Assembly: GCF_016765775.1 (NCBI RefSeq)
Contig: NZ_JAESVN010000002.1
Span: forward strand, 248,001 to 312,000
Length of the DNA: 64,000 bases
Reading direction: 5' to 3'
Source of the DNA: Szabonella alba
Lineage (GTDB): Bacteria; Pseudomonadota; Alphaproteobacteria; Rhodobacterales; Rhodobacteraceae
Within the stretch, counting starts at the first letter, position 1, and each line of letters opens with the position of its first letter. A model generated the notes under the pieces. The model saw only the letters and a program-made list of their open reading frames with translations, was not told the origin of the DNA and made no database searches. Below are positions 53,263-60,349 of the stretch, in pieces. A program made the translations under genes and the position numbers.

Positions 53263-54006
53263 ATGCCGAAGATCATGGCCCATCGCGGGGCCCGCAACCT
53301 CTGGGCCGAAAACTCGCGCCTTGGTTTTATCGAAACGGTCGCACTGGATTTTGATGCGATCGAATTCGACCTGCATCTGACCGATGCGGGGGAACTGGTC
53401 TTCATCCATGACGCCCTGCTGGACCGCACGACGACCGGCCATGGCCCCGTCCGCGCCCTGACGCCTGCAAGCCGCAAGGCCCTGCGCCTGAAAGACCCCT
53501 ATGGCGTGCCCATTGACGAAGGCGTGCCCAGCCTTGATGAGGTTCTGCCGATCCTCGCCGCCGGGCGGGCGGATCTTTATGTGGAACTCAAGGCTGATGA
53601 AACGGGCCGACCCTATCCGGGGATGGTCGCCCGCGTGGCCGAGGTTCTGGCCCGTCACGGGCTGCGCGACCGCTGCGTCCTGCACAGTTTCGATATCGCG
53701 ACGGTCGAGGAGATCCGCGACCAAGCGCCGGGATTCCGCAGGCTGATTTCGGTCAACCGCGACTGGGCGGACCGGCAGGGCGGCATCGCGGCCTTCCTGC
53801 GCCGGGTCGAGGGGCTGGTTGATATCGTCGGCATCCATCACGCGCTGTATGAGGCCGAGTTCGAGACGATTGCGGACCTACGCCCGATGGGCACAACCTC
53901 GGTCTGGACGGTCAATGATGCCGCCACGATCCGCCGCTGGGCCGCGCGCGATGTGGCCTTCATCGTTTCGGATGATCCGGTTCTGGTGCGGACGGTGCTG
54001 GGATGA
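53263..54006 (+). CDS. Glycerophosphodiester phosphodiesterase family protein (GDPD)
   Basis: GDPD enzymes cleave glycerophosphodiesters into an alcohol and glycerol 3-phosphate. The ATG at 53263 gives 247 residues without a signal peptide, so the enzyme is cytosolic and would act after import. The catalytic HRGA (His7-Arg8) and EN (Glu16-Asn17) are near the N-terminus, followed by EFDLHLTDAGELVFIHD with the metal-binding Glu/Asp and catalytic His. YVELKAD and WTVNDA follow. It starts four bases after dppC and its stop overlaps the HAD gene. Confidence 0.92.
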   Translation: MPKIMAHRGARNLWAENSRLGFIETVALDFDAIEFDLHLTDAGELVFIHDALLDRTTTGHGPVRALTPASRKALRLKDPYGVPIDEGVPSLDEVLPILAAGRADLYVELKADETGRPYPGMVARVAEVLARHGLRDRCVLHSFDIATVEEIRDQAPGFRRLISVNRDWADRQGGIAAFLRRVEGLVDIVGIHHALYEAEFETIADLRPMGTTSVWTVNDAATIRRWAARDVAFIVSDDPVLVRTVLG

Positions 54007-54674
54007 AGGCGATTCTGTTCGATTGCGACGGTGTGCTGATCGACAGTGAACCGATGGGCTGCGCCGCGCTGGCCGCCGCGATCACGGCGGCGGGCCATGA
54101 CATGACCCCGGAAGAGGCCAGCGCGATCTTTCCCGGCAATGCCGCCCGCGACAGTTCTGCATGGATCACGGCGCAGGGGCTGGACGGGCCTGCCGTCATG
54201 GCCGAGGCCGACCGGATGCTGTTTGCGATGTTCGACCGTGCCGTTCCCCTGATCCCGGGGATCGGGGCGGTGCTGTCGGCCTTCGATCTGCCGATGGCGG
54301 TCTGTTCGAATTCCAGCGTGGCGCGGCTGGAGCACTCGCTGGGGCGCACGCCGCTGATCGGTCATTTCCGGGGCCATGTCTATTCGGCAGCACAGGTGCC
54401 GCAGCCCAAGCCCGCCCCCGATCTGGCGTTGTTTGCCGCCGCGCGGCTGGGCGTGCTGCCGCAGGACGCGGTCTTTGTCGATGACAACCCCCATGGCATC
54501 ACCTGCGCCCGGGCGGCAGGGTGCCTTGCCATCGGTTTCATCGGTCCGGCCGATCATCGCCGGGGACTTGAGGCACGCCTGCGCGCCGCCGGGGCGCATC
54601 ACATCGCCCGGGGCAGCGCCGAACTGCTTGCCCTTCTGCACCATCACCATTCCCCCAGCATGAAAGCCGTCTGA
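54003..54674 (+). CDS. HAD-family hydrolase (beta-phosphoglucomutase/phosphatase-like, subfamily IA)
   Basis: The 223-residue protein has HAD motif I DCDGVLIDSEP (nucleophile Asp7, Asp9), motif II CSNSS, motif III lysine in QPKPAPDLALF and motif IV VFVDDNPHG. The cap domain between residues 15 and 85 fits sugar-phosphate phosphatases or mutases. The ATG overlaps the GDPD stop, so the two are probably made together, and it may dephosphorylate a product of GDPD or an imported sugar phosphate. Confidence 0.9.
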   Translation: MKAILFDCDGVLIDSEPMGCAALAAAITAAGHDMTPEEASAIFPGNAARDSSAWITAQGLDGPAVMAEADRMLFAMFDRAVPLIPGIGAVLSAFDLPMAVCSNSSVARLEHSLGRTPLIGHFRGHVYSAAQVPQPKPAPDLALFAAARLGVLPQDAVFVDDNPHGITCARAAGCLAIGFIGPADHRRGLEARLRAAGAHHIARGSAELLALLHHHHSPSMKAV

Positions 54675-54678
54675 AACA

Positions 54679-55503
54679 ATGAGCGTCCTTCCCCTTCTCG
54701 GCCTTGCCATCCCGTCGCGCCTTCTGCCCGAGTTCCGCGATCTTCTGCTGGACGATTACCGCGATCTGGAATTGCAGGATTTCTTCGATTCGAAACTGCT
54801 GAACGGAGACTGGCGCGACGTGGCCGATCACGCCAAGGTGCAGCTTGAGGGATATCAGGGCCGTCTTGGCATCCATGGCCCGTTCTGGGGCCTCGACATC
54901 GCCAATCCCGATCCTGACATGGCCGCCCTTGTGCGCCACAAGCATTTGCAGGGGCTGGATGTCTGCGCCCATCTGGGGGCAACGCAGATGGTGGTGCATT
55001 CACCCTATACGACATGGGATTACAACAATCTGGATGATGACAAGGGCCTGACACGCCATGACCGGCTGCGCGAGAACTGCCATCACATCATGGATGCGGT
55101 CGTGCGCCGCGCCGAGGAACTGGGCGTCACGCTGGTCATCGAGAATATCGAGGACAAGGACCCCGATAGCCGCTGCCTGCTGGCCGACAGTTTCAACTCG
55201 GCGTCGGTCGCGGTTTCGGTGGATACGGGCCATGCCCATTACGCCCATGGATCGACCGGCGCGCCGCCGGTGGATTACTTCATCCGCCGTGCGGGCAACC
55301 GGCTGCGCCATGTCCATTTGCAGGATGCCGATGGCTATGCCGACAGGCACTGGCCCATCGGGCAGGGCACGATCCTGTGGAATTCGGTCTTTGCCGCGCT
55401 GGCCGAACTGACATCGGAACCCCGGCTTATTCTGGAGCTGCGCGACAAGACGGCGATCCGCGGCTCGATCCGCTGGCTGCAAGAGGCCGGGCTGGCGCGC
55501 TGA
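54679..55503 (+). CDS. Sugar phosphate isomerase/epimerase family protein (xylose isomerase-like TIM barrel)
   Basis: The 274-residue protein belongs to the AP-endonuclease-2/xylose isomerase-like TIM-barrel superfamily. Metal-ligand positions are seen in IHGPFWG, VVHSPY, VIENIED, DTGHAHY, HVHLQDADGY and the final LILELRD strand. The family includes sugar isomerases, epimerases and inosose dehydratases. It starts four bases after the HAD gene and completes the set of intracellular enzymes of this operon. Confidence 0.85.
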   Translation: MSVLPLLGLAIPSRLLPEFRDLLLDDYRDLELQDFFDSKLLNGDWRDVADHAKVQLEGYQGRLGIHGPFWGLDIANPDPDMAALVRHKHLQGLDVCAHLGATQMVVHSPYTTWDYNNLDDDKGLTRHDRLRENCHHIMDAVVRRAEELGVTLVIENIEDKDPDSRCLLADSFNSASVAVSVDTGHAHYAHGSTGAPPVDYFIRRAGNRLRHVHLQDADGYADRHWPIGQGTILWNSVFAALAELTSEPRLILELRDKTAIRGSIRWLQEAGLAR

Positions 55504-55529
55504 TCGGGCGTTCCGCCTGCCCAGGATCT

Positions 55530-55538
55530 GGTATACAG
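55530..55538. promoter_or_regulatory. GGTATACAG motif upstream of the SDR gene
   Basis: The nonamer GGTATACAG also occurs (as CTGTATACC) at 40525-40533 upstream of TRAP system 1 dctP. It could be a GntR-type half site; the identification is tentative. Confidence 0.3.
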
Positions 55539-55573
55539 AAATAACCGGATCCAGGGGCAGGAGGAACAGGCCG

Positions 55574-56296
55574 ATGCGTCATGTCGTTGTAACCGGCGGA
55601 AGCCGTGGCATCGGGGCGGCCTCTGTCCGCGCCTTTCTGGGCGCGGGTGACCGGGTCACGGCGCTGTCGCGCAGCGGTGAGGCGCCCGAAGGGGCAACGG
55701 GCCTTGCCGTCGATCTGATCGACGCCGGGGCCACGGCCCGCGCGATTGCCACGCTGGGGGAGGTTGACGTGCTGGTGCTGTGCGCCGGATCGGCCCGGCA
55801 GATGGCGCTGGACGAATTGCAGCTTGCGCATTTCCACGAGGCGATGGACCGCAAGTATTTCAGCTATATCAACATCCTTTACCCGGTGGCGCAGCAGATG
55901 GCGGCGCGGGGGCGGGGGGTGATCCTGCCGGTGATCGGCATGGGCGGCAAGAAGGCCACCACGCCACATATATCCGGCGGGGCGGCGAATTCGGCCTTGA
56001 TGCTGGTCACCACGGGGCTGGGGGCGGCGCTGGCCGGGCAGGGGGTGCGGATCGTCGGGGTCAATCCCGGTCCGGTGGCGACCGGGCGCTTTCTGGATAT
56101 CGTGGCGGCCCATGCCGCCCAGAACCGCATCACCCCGGACGAGGCGCGCGCCGCGCTGTCGGCCAGCGCCCCCTCGGGGCGGATCCCCGACCCTGAGGAG
56201 GTTGCCGATATGCTGCTGCTTCTGGCCTCGGACGGGGCGCGGGCGGTCAATGGCACGGTGATCGCGCTGGATGGCGGGGCGACACCGGTGATCTGA
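55574..56296 (+). CDS. SDR-fold protein lacking the catalytic YxxxK motif
   Basis: The 240-residue protein begins with the nucleotide-binding GGSRGIG and keeps a Rossmann layout ending NGTVIALDGGATPVI. At the active-site position, however, it reads PHISGGAANSAL, with His in place of the catalytic Tyr and no Lys four residues later; the catalytic Ser is also not obvious. It may use another mechanism or bind nucleotide only. AGGAGG lies ten bases before the ATG. It stands 70 bases from the isomerase gene and may have its own promoter. Confidence 0.82.
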   Translation: MRHVVVTGGSRGIGAASVRAFLGAGDRVTALSRSGEAPEGATGLAVDLIDAGATARAIATLGEVDVLVLCAGSARQMALDELQLAHFHEAMDRKYFSYINILYPVAQQMAARGRGVILPVIGMGGKKATTPHISGGAANSALMLVTTGLGAALAGQGVRIVGVNPGPVATGRFLDIVAAHAAQNRITPDEARAALSASAPSGRIPDPEEVADMLLLLASDGARAVNGTVIALDGGATPVI

Positions 56297-56305
56297 GACA
56301 GGAAC

Positions 56306-56325
56306 AAGGGGGCCGCGCGCCCCTT
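56306..56325 (+). terminator. Small hairpin after the SDR-fold gene
   Basis: AAGGGG and CCCCTT pair around a GC-rich eight-base loop ten bases after the stop; no clear T-run follows. Confidence 0.3.
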
Positions 56326-56386
56326 CATCCGTCCGGGCAGGCCGGGGCGGGAACAGACAGACATCCATCACGACAAGGAGGACGAT

Positions 56387-56677
56387 ATGTCGAAAAAAGG
56401 ATACTGGATGGCCATGGTCGATGTGACCAATGCCGAGGGCTATCAGGACTATGTCGCGGCCAACAAGGCGGCATTCGCGAAATACGGCGCGACATTCGTG
56501 GTGCGCGGCGGGCAGGGGCAGATCTTCGAAGGGCCGCAGGCGAACCGTCTGGTGGTCATCGAATTCGACAGCTACCAGACCGCGCTGGACTGCTTCCACT
56601 CACCCGAATATCAGGCCGCGCTGAAGATCCGCGAGAAACATTCCAAGGTGCATTTCGCGGTGGTCGAGGGCGTCTGA
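56387..56677 (+). CDS. DUF1330 domain protein
   Basis: The 96-residue product is a single DUF1330 domain (dimeric alpha/beta barrel-like fold). It has the family patterns GYWMAMVDVTNAEGYQDYVAANKAAFAKYGATFVVRGG and LVVIEFDSYQTALDCFHSPEYQAALKIRE. The function of the family is unknown. AAGGAGG lies seven bases before the ATG. It ends at a strong terminator shared with a convergent TRAP operon. Confidence 0.88.
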   Translation: MSKKGYWMAMVDVTNAEGYQDYVAANKAAFAKYGATFVVRGGQGQIFEGPQANRLVVIEFDSYQTALDCFHSPEYQAALKIREKHSKVHFAVVEGV

Positions 56678-56694
56678 GCCATCCCGACTTCCGC

Positions 56695-56736
56695 CACGCG
56701 CCCCGGCGAAACCGTCGCCGGGGCGCGTGTGTTTTC
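56695..56736. terminator. Strong terminator between DUF1330 and dctM genes
   Basis: CACGCGCCCCGGCGA and TCGCCGGGGCGCGTG form a perfect 15-base stem with a five-base loop. On the + strand TGTTTTCC follows. It separates convergent genes. Confidence 0.85.
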
Positions 56737-56745
56737 CGGGACCGA

Positions 56746-58026
56746 TCAGCGATAGATCAGCGTCGGCAGCCACATGGTCAGCGCCGGCACGAAAGTGACC
56801 AGCAGCAGCACGACCGTCAGCGGGATCAGGAAGGGCGCGGTGCCCACGACGCAGCGTTCAAACGGCAGTTTCGCAACCCGCGCCAGAACATAGAGCACCA
56901 TGCCGATGGGCGGCGTCAGCAGTCCCAGCATCAGGTTCAGCACCATGATCACCCCGAAATGCACCGGGTCGATGCCGATCATCGTGGCGATGGGCAAGAG
57001 GACCGGCACCATGATCGTGATCGCCGCGACCGTTTCCATGAAACAGCCGACAACCAGCAGGATCAGGTTGATCAGCAGCAGCAGCAGCCAGGGCCGGTCG
57101 GTGATCGACAGGATCCCCGCCGCAAACTGTTCCGGCACCCGGTTCGAGGTCAGGATCCAGGCAAAGATCGAGGCGGCGCCGACCACCAGCAGCACGACCG
57201 CCGTGGTTTCGATCGTGTCGAAACTGACCCGCAGGAAGCGGCGGATGTTCAGGGTGCGATAAACGACGATGCCCAGAAACAGCGCCCAGGCACAGGCGGC
57301 AACGGCGGCCTCGGTGGGTGTGAAGGCCCCGGTCAGGATACCGCCGACGATGATGACCGGGGTCATCAGCGACAGGAAGGCCCGGCGGAAGGTGACAAAC
57401 AGCACCGACCAGTAGAAGGGCTGATCACGCTTGAACCCCCTTGTCCGCGCCATGACTGCGATCATCACCATCAGCGACAGGGCCATCAGCAGCCCCGGGA
57501 CGAAGCCCGCGACGAAAAGCTGCCCGATACTGGCCCCTGCGACCACGCCATAGATGACCATCGGCAGCGAGGGCGGAATGATCGGCCCGATGGTTGATGA
57601 GGCGGCGGTGATCCCGACTGCGAATTCCGGATCGTAACCCGCATCGCGCATCGCCTTGATCTCGATCGCGCCCAGCCCGCCCGCATCGGCCACGGCAGCG
57701 CCGGACATGCCCGCAAAGATCACGCTGGCGCCCACGTTCACATGGCCCAGCCCGCCGCGCATCCAGCCCACCAAGGCCAATGCGAAGTTGAAGATGCGTT
57801 CGGTGATCCCGGCCGTGTTCATCAGATTGCCGGCCAGAATGAAGAACGGCACGGCCAGCAGCGGAAAACTGTCGACCCCGTTGATGACCCGATGCGCCAC
57901 GACCATCGGCGGCGTTGCACCGTTGAAGAAGATGAAGATCAGCGACGACCCCGCCAGCGCCACCGCCACTGGCACGCCGAACATCAGAAGGCCAAGCAGC
58001 ATCACGAAAAGCCAGATAATATCCAT
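56746..58026 (-). CDS. dctM: TRAP transporter large permease, DctM (system 3)
   Basis: The ATG at 58026 gives 426 residues; a start 13 codons earlier would overlap the dctQ end. The protein has about 12 hydrophobic segments and the blocks VINGVDSFPLLAVPFFILAGNLM, GAAVADAGGLGAIEIKAM, STIGPIIPPSLPMVIYG and GLLTPPIGMVLYV. It is the last gene of the dctP-dctQ-dctM operon, with no catabolic gene linked on the same strand. Confidence 0.95.
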   Translation of the reverse strand: MDIIWLFVMLLGLLMFGVPVAVALAGSSLIFIFFNGATPPMVVAHRVINGVDSFPLLAVPFFILAGNLMNTAGITERIFNFALALVGWMRGGLGHVNVGASVIFAGMSGAAVADAGGLGAIEIKAMRDAGYDPEFAVGITAASSTIGPIIPPSLPMVIYGVVAGASIGQLFVAGFVPGLLMALSLMVMIAVMARTRGFKRDQPFYWSVLFVTFRRAFLSLMTPVIIVGGILTGAFTPTEAAVAACAWALFLGIVVYRTLNIRRFLRVSFDTIETTAVVLLVVGAASIFAWILTSNRVPEQFAAGILSITDRPWLLLLLINLILLVVGCFMETVAAITIMVPVLLPIATMIGIDPVHFGVIMVLNLMLGLLTPPIGMVLYVLARVAKLPFERCVVGTAPFLIPLTVVLLLVTFVPALTMWLPTLIYR

Positions 58027-58036
58027 CGTGCTGCCC

Positions 58037-58609
58037 CTAGTCGATTGCGCGGATGTCGTCGGCATAGTCCTCGGGGTCGATCAGACGCGAGGTGCCGCTG
58101 CGAAGATGTTGCCAGGTGTTCCAGGCGGCATAGGCCGCCATGCACAGAAAGGCCGCCATGATGATCCAGTAGACGGTGGATTTCGGAAAATCCATCGAGG
58201 CCATCATCTGTTGCGTGCGTCCGGCGATCTGGGCCGAAAGGAAAGCCATGACCAGATAGAAGGCGGTCGAGGTGACGTCGATCACCGACTGTGCGAACCG
58301 CCGCCCGCCGCGCGGGATCCAGCGATAGACGAATTCGACTGCGATATGGGACTGTTTGCGCGTCGCCATGATGCAACCGACAAAGGTGACGCCGATCAGC
58401 AGGAAACGGGCGACTTCCTCGGTCCAGGCAAAGGAGTTGTTCAGCACATAGCGCGTGAAGAACTGCAGAAAGACCACGAAGGCCAGAAGCCAGAACAGCG
58501 CCAGCACGCCTGTGTCGGTCCAGTGCAGATCCGACAGGTCGATCTCTTCCTCCTGAAGCTTCAGCGGTTGAATTGTGGCAGAGGGTTCAGGGGGTTCGGT
58601 CATGGTCAT
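58037..58609 (-). CDS. dctQ: TRAP transporter small permease, DctQ (system 3)
   Basis: The 190-residue protein has an acidic cytosolic N-terminus (about 35 residues) before four hydrophobic segments, with the DctQ pattern FLQFFTRYVLNNSFAWTEEVARFLLIG and KQSHIAVEFVYRW. It precedes dctM by ten bases and is separated from dctP by a hairpin. Confidence 0.93.
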   Translation of the reverse strand: MTMTEPPEPSATIQPLKLQEEEIDLSDLHWTDTGVLALFWLLAFVVFLQFFTRYVLNNSFAWTEEVARFLLIGVTFVGCIMATRKQSHIAVEFVYRWIPRGGRRFAQSVIDVTSTAFYLVMAFLSAQIAGRTQQMMASMDFPKSTVYWIIMAAFLCMAAYAAWNTWQHLRSGTSRLIDPEDYADDIRAID

Positions 58610-58635
58610 GTCACCGGCATTCAGGGCTGCGAACA

Positions 58636-58660
58636 GGGGCCGCCCCGGCGGGACGGCCCT
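58636..58660 (-). other. Intercistronic hairpin after dctP (system 3)
   Basis: GGGCCG and CGGCCC (58637-58642 and 58654-58659) pair around an 11-base GC-rich loop, 26 bases after the dctP stop. It fits the hairpin-after-binding-protein pattern. Confidence 0.5.
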
Positions 58661-58685
58661 TTCGGAGATCGGTCAGGATCGGGGC

Positions 58686-59669
58686 TTACTCGATCGCCTG
58701 AAGGCGGTCATAGGTGGCCTGATCCCATGTCGCGGTCGATCCGGTATGCATGGGCTTCACCGCCTCGATAAAGGGGGTGCGGTCGACCTCATGCACGTTC
58801 ACGCCCTCACCCCGGAACCATTCGACAAGCTCGGATTCAAGCTTGACGATGGCATCGGTTGCGCAGGTCGCGGTGTCCTGTGTGATCTTGACCAGCGCAT
58901 CGCGGTCGGCCTCGGGCAACGCATTCCAGGCCGGTCCGCCTATGATGGTCAACAGCGCGTCGGTGATATGGCCGGTCAGGCTGATATCGGTCTGCACCTC
59001 ATAGAACTTCTTGGCCTGAATCGTCGGCAGCGGGTTTTCCTGCGCATCCACGGTGCCCTGTTGCAGCGCCAGATAGACCTCGGCAAAGGCGATGGGGGCC
59101 GAATTCGCGCCGGTCGCCTGCGGGAACATCATGTAAAGCGGCGCATCCGGCACGCGGATCTTCAGCCCCTCCATGTCAGCGGGCGTCAGGATCGGCTTGT
59201 TCGCCGTGACATGGCGCCCGCCATAATAGGTCATCGCGGTGATATGGTTGCCCGATGCGGCGGTATAGCCTTCATAGAGCTCCTGCAGCAGATCGGAGTC
59301 GCGGAACTTCTCCCAATGCGCGAAATCGCGGAACATGAAGGGCGCGCCGCCAATGGCGACCGGGCCATAGGCGCGACCCGCGAACAACTGGCCGGTATAG
59401 ATGATATCGACGGTGCCGAAGCCCAGCCCTTCATTGATGTCGCTTTCCTTGCCCAGCGATGAGGCCGGGAAAACGTCGATCGAATAGCGCCCCTCGGTCG
59501 CCTCGGACAGCAGGTCGCTCGCGGCGACGGCGCAGGTGTGATAGGGTTCGCTTGCCTCATAGACATGCGCCCATTTCAATACGGTCTGGGCCGAACCGGC
59601 AGCGGGCAGCAGCCCGAGCAGCGCTGCGGCGGCAGCCGTCATGCAAAGATGGCGGGTCATTGCGGTCAT
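58686..59669 (-). CDS. dctP: TRAP transporter solute-binding protein, DctP (system 3)
   Basis: The ATG at 59669 is preceded by GGGAGGAG and gives 327 residues; a second ATG three codons later is less well placed, and a much longer open frame upstream is antisense to intergenic sequence. A signal peptide ends near residue 28 (AAGSAQ). The GLKIRVPDAPLY arginine and ALQQGTVDAQENPLP block are diagnostic. The pocket region (NSAPIAFAEVY) differs from the PTPMSW of systems 1 and 2, suggesting a different ligand. Confidence 0.94.
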   Translation of the reverse strand: MTAMTRHLCMTAAAAALLGLLPAAGSAQTVLKWAHVYEASEPYHTCAVAASDLLSEATEGRYSIDVFPASSLGKESDINEGLGFGTVDIIYTGQLFAGRAYGPVAIGGAPFMFRDFAHWEKFRDSDLLQELYEGYTAASGNHITAMTYYGGRHVTANKPILTPADMEGLKIRVPDAPLYMMFPQATGANSAPIAFAEVYLALQQGTVDAQENPLPTIQAKKFYEVQTDISLTGHITDALLTIIGGPAWNALPEADRDALVKITQDTATCATDAIVKLESELVEWFRGEGVNVHEVDRTPFIEAVKPMHTGSTATWDQATYDRLQAIE

Positions 59670-59824
59670 TGTCTCCTCCCATAGGTTGCGCGTTCTTTTT
59701 TGGTGTCGCGCGGTCTGTTGACAGTAAAGCGCGCGCCGCATCGCGCAAGCGCCATCATCACCCACAGTCTGATTTTTGCCATGCCCCCCCTTGCGCCGCA
59801 GGGCGGGGGCGGGGCCGCCCTTGA

Positions 59825-60256
59825 TCAGCCCGCCGCCTGCAGGGTTGCCGCCGCCAGAAGCGCATAGCGCCCCGCCTTGGCCAGTGTGACCACGATCAGA
59901 AACCGCCAGAGCGGTTCGCGCATCATGCCCGCCGCAAGGGTCAGCGGATCGCCCACCACCGGCAGCCATGACCCCAGCAGGCTGAACCAGCCCCAGCGGG
60001 CATACCAGCCCTGCGCCTGTGCAATCCGGTAACGCGGCACGGGAAAGCGGGGATGCCCGGCAAAGCGCATCAGGAACCGTCCCAGAACCCAGTTGACCAC
60101 CGCGCCCAGCACATTGCCCGCCGTTGCCACCGCCAGCAGCAGCCAGACCGGATGCGCCCCGTTCAGGATCAGCGCGACCAGCACCGCCTCGGATTGCGCC
60201 GGGATCAGTGTCGCGGCCAGCAGCGCCGCAAGGAAAAGGCCGGTCAGGGCGAACAT
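59825..60256 (-). CDS. YqaA/DedA-like small membrane protein
   Basis: The 143-residue protein has about four hydrophobic segments and the YqaA-type stretch PAQSEAVLVALILNG, GNVLGAVVNWVLGRFL, GWFSLLGSWLPVVGDPLTLAAGMMR. The family is part of the SNARE-associated/DedA superfamily, linked to membrane lipid homeostasis. Its length fits YqaA rather than full-length DedA. The stop is followed by a weak hairpin (59800-59821) and it is oriented the same way as the VWA gene. Confidence 0.85.
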   Translation of the reverse strand: MFALTGLFLAALLAATLIPAQSEAVLVALILNGAHPVWLLLAVATAGNVLGAVVNWVLGRFLMRFAGHPRFPVPRYRIAQAQGWYARWGWFSLLGSWLPVVGDPLTLAAGMMREPLWRFLIVVTLAKAGRYALLAAATLQAAG

Positions 60257-60349
60257 GCCGCCGCGTTACGCCATCCCGCACAAAAGCGCAAAGGCAGGTT
60301 GCGACCCGGCCCCGTGGGCAGGGTCGCGCGCAGTTCGGGCGCGGCGCGG

